Assembly (NCBI GenBank): GCA_007570785.1
Contig: ML661885.1
Location: 32,847,942-32,911,941, forward strand
DNA: 64,000 nt
DNA from: Antilocapra americana
Taxonomy: Eukaryota > Chordata > Mammalia > Artiodactyla > Antilocapridae
Direction: 5' to 3'
Shown here one piece after another: positions 54,731 through 64,000 of this stretch (position 1 is the stretch's first letter; each line of letters starts with the position of its first letter). Position numbers and translations under genes: made by a program. The notes below the pieces were generated by a model. It made no database searches. It worked only from the letters and a program-made list of their open reading frames with translations, and was not told where the DNA came from.

Positions 54731-56671
54731 TAAGTTTATGTCTGAGGTGTGTTTGTATGTGTGTATGTCTTTGTTTATCTTAATCTTTTTTAATCTCTCC
54801 TTTTCCTTCTATCCTACCACTATCACCTCAACTTTTCCACCTGTATCTTCCTTCGTCCAGATTGTCTGAGACTCTAAGCTCTATCTCCCAATTCTTGGCT
54901 CTCCCTATGGGTCTACCCATATTTTTTAGTGTATGAAGCTATTCTTAGTTTTTTTTAATTTTCTATTACCATCTTTACCTTAGTCAGAAAATAAGGACTA
55001 CTCTCTTTGGTATCTATAGTTCATAGAATATTGGAGATGAAAGATGGTAAATCTTATCATTTAATTATATTCTTTTCACAGCCTCATCTCTTATTTCTCC
55101 ACTCTTTGCACTTTCCTTATAAGGTAGACAGAACTTCTTGCAGTGCCACAAACTCCTTTCTTGTTAACAGCCTGTCAGTCTTATCTGTCTTACTACTCCC
55201 TAGAAACTTCCACTCTTCTTCTAAGGACTGGGTCATCCACCTAGAAAGGAAGATACTCCCTTCGATGTGGAGTTAGATAAGCCTCAGGGAAGCTCCTTCT
55301 GCTTATCCTTACAGATTAACTACATTGATCAGGAAATGTCAGCAAGCTTGACTGTCCTCTCCACAGGACATGGTTCCTTAGACATGTGAATGCATATGCA
55401 CCTCTGGTGTTTGGCTTCCAGTCAGCCCTGCATAAATGTCTGTGGAATGAAGATGGAAATTCTATGCAATAAGCAGTAATCTATGACAATCTCTCTTTTC
55501 TCTTGAGTCAATTTTAAACTTAAAACAACAACAACAAAAACAATGTGCCAATGTCTATAAACCTATCTTCCTCAGATAGCTTCAGAAAAGAGAAAAGACA
55601 GAGCTTGCAAGAGAAATTGTGAAAAGACCACGTTCAGTGCTAAAAATCATGAAGCCATTCTCGCACAATCGCAGACTAAAACCATCTTGATCACAAAGAG
55701 CCACTTTTAAATGGGAACCACATAATTTAAAAAGACCATTTGTATAAGGGAGGCATTAACTTTGGCCAACAATTCTCTTGCCACTGATTTAAGAACTTTG
55801 AATTAGGTGATTTCAAGAGAAAGGTTTAAAGTAAAGGAAAAATATATCCAAATCATAATCAAATGAAATGTTACAGAGGAGGTCCATCACAGATATGGAC
55901 TCTTTTATTTAATTATTCCCCTTGACCACAGACAATTTTTCATATTTCATATGTAACATATAAGAAAATCAATGATTGTAGCTTTTCTTTATCATGGCAA
56001 ACTGAGCTACAAATATATGAAATAAGCAATAGTTAAAATCTGTTTTCCTCTCCCAAAGAACTGAGTTACCTACACTAAATACTCTCAGTGGGGATATCAC
56101 AGCTAACCATTTCACAATGCAATATAACAAAGGGACTAAAGGGGGGCAGCTTTATGATGTGTAAATGATGTGTGAATGAATTTTATAAACAAGTACACTA
56201 TAATAGAGGCTATTTAACTGTAGGTTTAAATGATATGACACTAAGCATTGTTTAAATCTTATTTACCTGGGTTATACTCATTTAGTAATTACCCAAATAC
56301 TTATAGGGTTTCTCTAAGTGTCAGAGACTGAGTGAGTTTTCTACTATAGAGTTAAGGGTGTGAGTGAAGTTTTGGGGATTGTATACCAAGATGAATGAGA
56401 CTTGGCTTCTAGCCTGGAAGGGCTCATAGTTAAATAAAGGAGAGAGACTTGTAAACTTGCAATTGAGCAAGAAGGAGAACAATGGTTTTTCTGAGTCCAT
56501 TCAATAGATGGAGCCTTAACAATCAAGCTTATTAAGATAGGATTATCTTTCACATGTCCTGGTATAAAAATTGGCCAGATACTAGTCTTCTTAGCTGAAT
56601 CACCAGAAAGATTAAAGTCACTAGCAATAGTGCTGGTTTTAGGAGAAAAAGAAAGCAACTGCTTATGCTCA
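54731..56671. other. No gene or recognised repeat
   Basis: About 1.9 kb of unique-looking DNA. A 114-residue minus-strand frame (56344-56688) and an 89-residue plus-strand frame (55007-55276) show no motif. Confidence 0.5.
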
Positions 56672-56860
56672 TTCATATATTCATTCATTCAAATAACATT
56701 TAGTGAGTAGGTAATACAGGTTAAGAAATGCACATAGCAGTAAGGATATAGATACTGCAATGTAACAGAGAAACATATAAATTGACCACATTACAGTGTG
56801 GAAAGAGGTATGGTGGCCTATGGCATATCAAGGACAGTGGGAACTTACAGAATAATTAAT
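56672..56860 (-). mobile_element. L2 LINE 3' end, antisense
   Basis: 'atattcattcattcaaata', 'acatttagtgagtaggta', 'gcagtaaggatatagatac', 'tgcaatgtaacagagaaac' is reversed L2 in order. Confidence 0.6.
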
Positions 56861-57214
56861 ACCTAAGATGGCTTGTGAAGAGGCTGTCATCTTATCAATG
56901 TCTTTAGTTTTGGAAGATAAATGGTCTTTTCCTTACATTAAATTTGAATGACTTGTTGATTTATTTCACTTCTCTCCTTTCTCTATATTGTTTTCCTCAG
57001 TTGGCTATGCCTAACAAACCTTATTTTCACAGATCTGCCTTATCTTGGGGTAGGGAGAGGATAGATAGTTAAATAGGTTTAAATTGATGTCATGTTCTAG
57101 CTGTCATCTGATTTCTCTATAGTATTTCATCTGATTACATTCCTTACATTTCACCTATATATGTATTGCTTTCATCTCCTCTCTATTCATTGTTTTGGCT
57201 TGCATTTCCCACCA

Positions 57215-57830
57215 CTGAAATGACTATTAAAAAAATTATTGGAGTATAGTTGCTTTACAAAATTGTATTAGTTTCTGCTGTATAGCAAAGTGAACCAGCT
57301 ATATTTATACATATATACATATGTATTTTGTTTTATTTCCATCCCATTTAGGTAAACATAGAGCATTCAGTAGAGTTCCCTGTGCTATACAGTAGATTCT
57401 TATTAGTTATCTATTTTATATATGTGAAAGTGACACATTAGTAACTCAGTCATGTTCAACTCTTTGTGATCCCATGGACTGTAGCCTGCCAGGCTCCTCT
57501 GTCCATGGAATTCTCCAGACAAGAATATTAGAGTGGGAAGCCATTCCCTTCTCCAGGGGGTCTCTCTTCTATTTTATGCAAAGAAGCGTATATATGTGAA
57601 TTCCAACCTCCCAGTTCATCCAGCCTTCTTTTCCCTCCTTGGTGTCCATAAGTTAGTTTTCTATGTCTATGTCTCTATTTCTGTTTTTGAAATAAGTTCA
57701 TCTATACCATTGTTGTAGATTCCACATATATGAGTTACTGTACATTTATTTTTCTCTGTGACTTACTTTACTCTGTATGGCAGTCCCTAGGTCCATCTAC
57801 ATCTCTGTAAATGGCACAATTTTGCTGAAA
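57215..57830 (-). mobile_element. L1 3' UTR, antisense, split by a SINE
   Basis: 57215-57419 reads 'ttggagtatagttgcttta', 'gtattagtttctgctgtat', 'agcaaagtgaaccagctat', 'ccctgtgctatacagtaga'. After the SINE, 57568-57830 reads 'gaattccaacctcccagtt', 'gtgtccataagttagtttt', 'cacatatatgagttactgt', 'gacttactttactctgtat'. Standard order for an artiodactyl-age L1 3' end in reverse. Confidence 0.85.
57420..57567 (-). mobile_element. Bov-A SINE (head-truncated), antisense
   Basis: From 'gtgaaagtgacacattagt' through 'gactgtagcctgccaggct', 'ggaattctccagacaagaa' to 'ccttctccagggggtctc'; the tRNA head is absent. Exact 10-bp TSD tctattttat at 57410-57419 and 57568-57577, which restores continuous L1 when one copy is removed. 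Confidence 0.9.
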
Positions 57831-57919
57831 TGACTATTTTCTTAAAAACTGTTAATACTAATAACTAGCTATATACTGAAGGGTTTTCAAAACCTCAGCT
57901 TCAAGTTATTAATGATGAG

Positions 57920-58060
57920 TCAGAATTTTGACTTTACTATTGAGGCTCAGAGAAATTATTTGATTTGACAGAGATTACAAAATTACTAAGAGGCTGAGCC
58001 AAGATGCAGACTGACATTTACCTGGCTGCAAAATTCAGAGGTTTTCTTTCCTCCTCGTAA
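57920..58060 (+). mobile_element. MIR SINE (ancient)
   Basis: 'gaggctcagagaaattatt', 'tgatttgacagagattaca', 'aattactaagaggctgag' and 'ccaagatgcagactgacat' match MIR 'gaggcacagagaggttaag', 'gtcacacagctagtaag', 'ggcagagctgggattcgaac'. Confidence 0.7.
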
Positions 58061-59428
58061 TTCTTGTCTTCTGTCGCATTTGATATTTTAACTTTCCTCT
58101 TTGTGGACATCTGTTTTTGCTGATCTGAAATCTGTTCCTCTTAAATTTTGAAACAGCATTCCAATAGTCCCTTTAGAGACCAACCTCCACTTCTATTTCC
58201 TAATAGTTTGAAGCCGGGCTGATTTCAGTCACCCCTAGATCTAGAGGTAAACACCTGATATAAAAGAAACCAAGCACAGGAAGTCCAAAAAATATACGTA
58301 TATGCTGCTGTTCCTGCTTATTTTAGGTATCCCATGTCTACATAGTCCTGCTTCTTCTAGTAACAGGCCCATGCGTTGGTTCTAAAAACTGAACTTGCTG
58401 AAAATAATAACTAACTTGTATGATTTGGTGAAAGCCCTGTCCCCCTTCCACTGCACTATGACGATCTAGCATTTGGCTTGTGTTTTTCCCAACTCAGGCC
58501 TTTAGTTCACAATTTACATGGCCAGAAGCCACCAGAAATGAATCATTGGCTGGATAGCCTGTTCTCTGTAATGATTTTGGATCTTCTTATTTTCCTTCTG
58601 TTTGCGCCCATTCTCTACTCGGTCCTGGTGTCTACGAGACTACTGGTCTTTTGAATTTTAATTTATGGCACTGAAATTTCATTCTTAAAAGCCTGAAACT
58701 AATTGACTTTAGAATTCTCCAAGAATGTGTTTTTGTTGCTTAATTTTCTTATTCATAAACTATGTCTTCCCACTCATGAATGCTTCAGAGAAGTTATTAA
58801 CACAAGATCTAACCTTCAACTATCCAGACCTAGACCTAATTTATTTTGCCAAAAACCCAGGCTAGTTATCCTGGTCCCTCAGAAGAGGAGAATTTGACAG
58901 TCAATAGGTTGAATTCACATTTTCCTCTCTCATTTATGAGTTAGAACCTCAGAGAAAATGATGAGGTCCAGTTAATCTTTGGATTCCTCAGTTTCTAACA
59001 TCATACTACATACATGTTAACTCTGTAAGTCACTGCTGATTGAACCAACTAGACCTTATATATCTCAGGATTATAACCTTATAGTTTCAGTTTTTAACTG
59101 TGCCAGGCATTCTCCCTCTAACCCGGAAAGACTCAAGTTTTCCCTTACATATAACTTAGGGAGGCTGACTGAAACTGTGTATAAAAATCTGTAACATTTT
59201 AATAATTCAAGTGAATACTATAAAATACATTTCATGACTATCATGTAGCAGATAAATCCCAAAAGAAAAAGGCTTTCATTTGTCATGGATTCTGAGCCTA
59301 ATTTCAAAGTTTATCTTTTATATAATAATGGCTGCAGGACAAAAAAAATTCTAGAGTTTGGAGAAAACTGGTTTTCATTCAGATAAGTTATAATAAAATC
59401 ATAGAAAACTGGAGAATTATATGATATT
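58061..59428. other. No gene or recognised repeat
   Basis: Unique-looking DNA without a recognised family. Confidence 0.5.
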
Positions 59429-59486
59429 GAAAGTGAAAGTGAAAGTCACTCAGTCGTGTCCAACTCTTTGTGACCCCATGGACTAT
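59429..59486 (-). mobile_element. Bov-A SINE tail fragment
   Basis: 58 bp: 'gaaagtgaaagtgaaagtc', 'actcagtcgtgtccaactc', 'tgtgaccccatggactat'. Only the BovB-derived tail remains, in reverse. Confidence 0.9.
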
Positions 59487-59568
59487 TAGAGGAGATTTGA
59501 TTTCCTAATGAAGAAGGGAGGATTTCTCTTGCACCTGTTCCTAGTAATTTCTTAGTTTGTTGGGTGGT

Positions 59569-59615
59569 AGAATCTTCTTTGTTTTGTTATCTACATGATA
59601 AAAATAGGGAATAAA
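59569..59615 (+). repeat. Source of the 47-bp inverted copy at 46007-46053
   Basis: Unique-looking sequence whose exact reverse complement stands at the left edge of the N run. It has no mobile-element signature of its own. Confidence 0.95.
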
Positions 59616-61689
59616 AACATGTGACCACAAGAATTCTGCTGAATCAACTATTGTGAGATGGATACTATCAACATACTGAAGAGGGATGTATTTTGGCCTC
59701 TTTGAGATGATTAAATCACTCAAAGAATAGTTATATCTTGCCTTAAAAATCATAGAAAGATTTATATCTGTATCTACTGCCAGGTAGAACAATATGTCTG
59801 TGAAATTATTGTTCTCTGATGCATATTGTTATAAATAATGGAGAGTTAACTCACTGTGGAAGTTAATATTAGTTTTGAGGGAATTAGTAAGTAGCTCCCC
59901 AATTTTCCCCTCCTGAATTCTGAATCAATGAGATGGACAAAAGAATGAGGCAGATGGAGAACAAAAGGGGGCTCTTGGAGAATATACAGTGAGAACAGAC
60001 TTCCTGATTTTGAGTCCTAGAATTAAGCATATGTTATCTCCCATTCACGCTGACTAAAAAGCAAGTTTGAGACCTTTACCACTAAGTTTCCTACATTATC
60101 CCTCAGGGCAACTTTTCTACAGGCAGGCAGATCCTAAAAACTAAAGGAACAGGAAAAACCACACTCTCCAGATCCTCCTCTGAAACTCACCAAGCTTTAA
60201 ATCATTCTACTCTGCCAAAGAAACAGAAAGGAAAGAAATGGAGAAGGGAAAATATCCTTTCTGGAGGAAAGGAGGAGTGGGGAATGAGTAAGAGCAGTCC
60301 CTATCCCTGCAAGCACCACCAGATTATATGTTTACAATTGGTGTACTCTTGAGAGTATCTCTTCAGAAAAGCATTTGTGGGGGTGAAGGAGAATAATAGA
60401 GAGCTTCTGTGGAAGTTAGTTCTCTAAGAACTAAATTAAAATTTTATTCTAGTGATGGTTTTGGCTTTGTAAGTCACTTCGTTATTGTCCTTTTTAATTT
60501 ACCTCTGTACACCAAAATAATTCTTGTTTAACTCTATTACAAAAATTTTTTCCCACAATTCTGGGTGCTCCAAACCATGATATTACCTTAATAATAATAA
60601 TTTCCCTAGAATGTATTACTTGATATGTCAAATATCTTACAATGTTTAAACTCTTGATAATATTTCCTCATAAATATGACATTAGCCCTACTTACTATTC
60701 AATTTCTAATATTTATATTTGCCAGCTGAGGAATGAAAGATCTGCAAAGGGTCTTCTTAAATATGGATGCTGATGAAGAAGACTGAGAGAAAGAATAGTG
60801 AGAGGTGGGATGCGAGCTGAGAAGACTTTCCTGAAATCCAACAGAGAAGATTCAAGAAGCTTCAAGAGGATTCAAAGCTCAAGAAGTGGTCAGGATGTTG
60901 ATATTGAATGGTTAAGCAAAATAAGGACTGAAATAGATAATTGTCCATGGCAACTAGGAAGTCGGTACACACCCCAATGAGAGTCTGAGCCGAGTAGAGG
61001 GATTAAAGCAACCTGTAGAGGGTTAAGGACTAAATGAGCTATAGAAATGGAAGCCAGAATGCAGGTTTCCATTTTGAAAGATTTAGCTATTAAAAGAAGA
61101 AAGTACAAAGTGTTACAGGAAAGGTTAGGTTAAGGGAAAATTAATATTCTTTCATAAAAATTGCTATACTAAATAAATATACTCTATAAACCCATAGTAA
61201 TTAGTAAAATATGTTCTACTTAATAGTATCATACAGTAAAGAACTAATTTCTGTCCCAATAATTAGAGTATGCAATATAAAATGGGGCTAAATGCAATTA
61301 AAAAGTAACATATGCAAGAGATAAAGAGAGTTCTGAGTGGGCCAGGGATTTTGCAAAAGGCTCTGTAGAGGGAGTAAGCCTTGTTCTTTCCTTAAAATTA
61401 GTTACAATACCAACAAAAGAGACAAAAGGAATGTTTATCAAGACACTCTACAAGTTGCATTTTTAAAACATCCAATCAAATTAAAATTCCCCCCATCCCC
61501 TGCTCCTTTTTCAGAAATCCCAAACAATTGCTCAGACTCAACCCTTATTCTTCTCCTTCAATAGACTACCAAACCCAGAATTACGAGAGAAATGAGACAT
61601 GGGTTATTTCAGAGTACGTAAAACAGACTGAATTGGTTCATAATTTTTTTCTTTTTCCCTTCCCAAGCACATAATTACAATATATCACA
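59616..61689. other. No gene or recognised repeat
   Basis: About 2 kb of unique-looking DNA with purine-rich stretches (about 60220-60300). No domain was seen in any frame. Confidence 0.5.
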
Positions 61690-61920
61690 TACATAAGACA
61701 CTGATTTAAGTACCTTACCAACTGATTTTGTCCTCACAGCAAAGCTATAAGGAAAACACCTCTACTATGTCCATTTTACAAATAGTAAAACTGAGGCACA
61801 AACTAACTAAATTATCCAAGGTTATTCAGCTAGAAAGTAGCACACCTGTGATTCAAACTTAGGCAGGCCGGTGCCTGGGGTGATTCAGTCAAGTGATACT
61901 CCATGCTGCCTTTTTCCTAC
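61690..61920 (+). mobile_element. MIR SINE (ancient), well preserved
   Basis: 'tttgtcctcacagcaaagc', 'gtccattttacaaatagta', 'aaactgaggcacaaacta', 'ttatccaaggttattcagc', 'tagaaagtagcacacctg', 'gattcaaacttaggcagg' follow the MIR consensus order closely. Confidence 0.88.
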
Positions 61921-62624
61921 TGCCTTTAATCATTTTCCATCTTTTTAAAAATCTAAGTCAAAGTAATATATACTCATGACCTAAAACATTCAAAAGTACA
62001 CTATGTCTTGGCATATTCACTAACTCTGCTGTGAACAGCTGTGTGTTTAACAATGGGGAGAGGATATGGGTGAACAGACTGATGCAGTTTTCTATAAACA
62101 CATGTCAAAAAATTTCCTCCTTTTGGCTTTACTTCTCATTCCTGACCTTGCTCTCTATCAGTTAGGGTTCCATATTCTCTCTAGGGATCACCAAGGATAT
62201 TAGCTGACAGTGCCCCCACCCCCTACCTCCACACACACGTCCTAAAGCTCCTTTCTCCTTCTGGGCTACAATTACCCTCAGCTTCTATTTCATCTTTCAG
62301 CTTGCTTCCATTTTCTTCCTATTACTAAATATCTTCTTTGAAATTCACTCTTGACATCTAGCCTAACCCTCATTTCCTACAATGTGTTTAATCCCATTTT
62401 GTGTTCCTTGTATTTTTCATAAAATATCAGCTTGAACTGGAAATCACAGGAAAGATTTTGTAAGAGATATTAGTGATATATTTATGGGCTGAAAACACTG
62501 ATTTAGATAAGAAACAGAGGAAAAATACAGGAAAATTTGAGAATAGTTGATGAAACAATTTCTAAACAGACAGTAGAGACTGGATTCAGTGTATAAACAA
62601 AGAAGCTGCTTAGGAAGAAAAATA
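61921..62624. other. No recognised feature
   Basis: Unique-looking DNA; pyrimidine-rich at 62210-62340. Confidence 0.45.
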
Positions 62625-62741
62625 TCATTCATTCAACAAACATTTATTGAATTTCAACTGTGTGCCAGGCAATGTCATAATTATTGGGAGATAGAGCAGT
62701 AAAGAAAACAAACAAGCATCTTTTTTAATGCATCTTATATT

Positions 62742-62928
62742 CTGGGAAAGATTGAAGGTAGGAGGAGAAGGGGATGACAGAGGACGAGATAGTTAGGTGG
62801 CATTACCAACTCAATGGACATGAGTCTGAGCAATTTCCAAGAGATGGTGAAGGACAGGGAAGCCTGGCATGCTACAGTCCATGGGGTTGCAGAGTGAGAC
62901 ATGACTGAGTGATGAAACAACAACAACA
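62742..62928 (+). mobile_element. BovB 3'-terminal fragment
   Basis: 187 bp of BovB 3' end ('ctgggaaagattgaaggta', 'ggggatgacagaggacgag', 'aatggacatgagtctgag', 'ggaagcctggcatgctac', 'gagacatgactgagtgatg') with an (aac)n tail. A possible imperfect TSD is catctta / catccta at the two edges. It is severely 5'-truncated. Confidence 0.9.
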
Positions 62929-63342
62929 TCCTAGGGGGAGGAGACAATGAAAAAAGAGGTGAATATACCAAATGTTTGAGTATGGTAAGCACTATGGAGA
63001 AAATAAGACGTGAAAGGGAAATAGATAGCGATCAGTAGGATTAGATGGGTGGGAGCAATTTTAAATACAGTGATCAGAAAGGACTCACTGGGAAGAAAAT
63101 GTTTGAACAGCAACCTGAAATAAGTAAAAGGAAAGGCAGGCAAATAACCTGGGGAAGACTGTTGCAGGCAGAGAGCAACAGTGCAGAGGCCTAAGGCCAA
63201 AGCAAGTCCATCATATTCAAGGAAGAGCAAGGAGGCAGATAAGTGAGAAGAGGAGTCAACCTTAAAGGCAATAGTGAACCCATTGGTAAAGAGCCTTATA
63301 GGCCGTTGTAGAGACTTGGGCTTTTCTTTAAGGTGTAATGGG

Positions 63343-63559
63343 GCTTCCCTGGTGGCTCAGATGGTAAAGTATCTGACTGCAATGCAGGAAACCCATGTTC
63401 AATCCCTGGGTAGGAAAGATCCCCTGCAGAAGAAAATGGCAACCTACCCCATTATTCTAGCCCAGGAAAACCCATGGTTAGAGGAGCCTGGAGGGTTACA
63501 GTGCATGGGAACAAAGAGTTGGACATGACTTAGTGACTAACACATTCACTTTACTTTCA
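63343..63559 (+). mobile_element. Bov-tA SINE
   Basis: Complete sense SINE: head 'gcttccctggtggctcaga', B-box-like 'tgttcaatccctgggtagg', body 'gaggagcctggagggttac', tail 'ggacatgacttagtgact' ending in ttcacttta repeats. A degenerate 17-bp TSD, 14 of 17 matching, lies at 63326-63342 and 63560-63576. It interrupts the L2-like repeat. Confidence 0.93.
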
Positions 63560-64000
63560 CTTTAGGATGTAATAGGAAGACAGTAGAAAGGTTGGGGTAG
63601 AGAATGTGATCTGATTTACAATTTTGGCAGAATGACTCCAGACGTTGTCCTGAGAATAGATTGTAGGGCTCCCAAAGCAGAATAAAAAAGGACAAACTAG
63701 GAGATTATTACAATAATCCAAATAAGAGATGATAATGACTTCGCCGGCAAGGATGACACCAAAATTTGGGGCCTGAACAACCAGAAGGATAGAGTCATCA
63801 TCACCTGGCAAGGGGAATACTCTAGAGCAGTGGAACCTGGTAGGAAAGGTCAGGAGTTTTGACTTCAACATCTTAAGCTTGAGAAATTTATTGGATATCC
63901 AAAGGAGATGTATAGCAGGCAATAAGAAATTAGAGTCTGGCATTAAGGAGAGAAGTTTGGATGGAGATATACAGCAAATCACTGATAAATATCACCTCAT

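Larger units (their letters stand above)
62625..64000 (-). mobile_element. Long L2-like ancient repeat, split by BovB and a SINE
   Basis: Starts with reversed L2 terminus text ('attcattcaacaaacattt', 'caactgtgtgccaggcaat'). It continues 'aagcactatggagaaaata', 'gtttgaacagcaacctgaa', 'gcagagagcaacagtgcag', 'aggcctaaggccaaagca', 'gacttgggcttttctttaa', then after the SINE 'gtgatctgatttacaattt', 'gagattattacaataatcc', 'aatttggggcctgaacaac', 'gttttgacttcaacatctt'. It reaches the window edge, about 970 bp without the insertions. The first part is L2; the family name of the rest is uncertain. Confidence 0.65.

Overview
The window is nuclear DNA of a ruminant, most likely a bovid. The evidence is its repeat content: LINEs of the BovB (RTE) family, tRNA-headed SINEs of the Bov-tA/Bov-A type whose tails match the BovB 3' end, a CHR-type cetartiodactyl SINE, young L1-BT-like L1 copies, and older mammalian repeats (L1M, L2, MIR, MaLR LTRs). 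I cannot decide between cattle, buffalo, sheep, goat or a relative. I see no host protein-coding exon, tRNA, rRNA or CRISPR array. The longer open frames are pieces of LINE ORF2/ORF1 or read through a 400-base run of N.

Layout. 0-2.6 kb: SINEs, an L1 relic and an L2 split by a SINE. 2.6-5.65 kb: a three-layer nest, a MaLR LTR split by a minus-strand BovB, itself split by a dimeric SINE. 5.65-8.58 kb: no recognised element. 8.59-12.95 kb: a SINE abutting a nearly full-length plus-strand BovB with its long 5' UTR. 13.3-15.8 kb: an L1M piece and a minus-strand BovB. 15.8-19.5 kb: L1M, L1-BT, CHR SINE, L2-like DNA, an L1 3' end split by a MaLR LTR. 19.9-21.8 kb: a minus-strand L1-BT with an odd 86-bp duplication beyond its tail. 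22.6-25.4 kb: BovB tails, a SINE and an L2. 25.8-32.4 kb: a minus-strand L1 present from its 3' tail to its 5' terminus, with an internal ORF2 deletion and a 480-bp tandem duplication in its 5' UTR. 32.8-33.6 kb: an unidentified block. 35.3-37.8 kb: BovB split by L1. 38-45 kb: mainly unique DNA with MIR pieces and SINEs. 45.0-47.35 kb: BovB split by an L1-BT that contains the N gap. 47.4-51.9 kb: mostly unique. 52-54.7 kb: an L1M split by a younger L1 and by a BovB. 54.7-62.6 kb: mostly unique with MIR, L2, L1 and SINE pieces. 62.6-64 kb: a long L2-like repeat split by BovB and a SINE.

The elements do not form a pathway. They form a stratigraphy: target-site duplications (TSDs) readable in the sequence give the relative order of many insertions (L2/MIR/MaLR/L1M oldest, then BovB, then SINEs and L1-BT). 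The two observations most worth following are: (1) the 400-N gap at 46.05-46.45 kb, whose flanks overlap exactly by 69 bp and whose left edge carries an inverted piece of the same L1 plus a perfect 47-bp inverted copy of sequence from 59.57 kb, pointing to a chimeric contig end or a real complex rearrangement; and (2) the 86-bp exact copy of internal L1 sequence downstream of the L1-BT tail at 19.93 kb, which looks like a template jump during reverse transcription. All family names come from recognition by eye; no database search was run.
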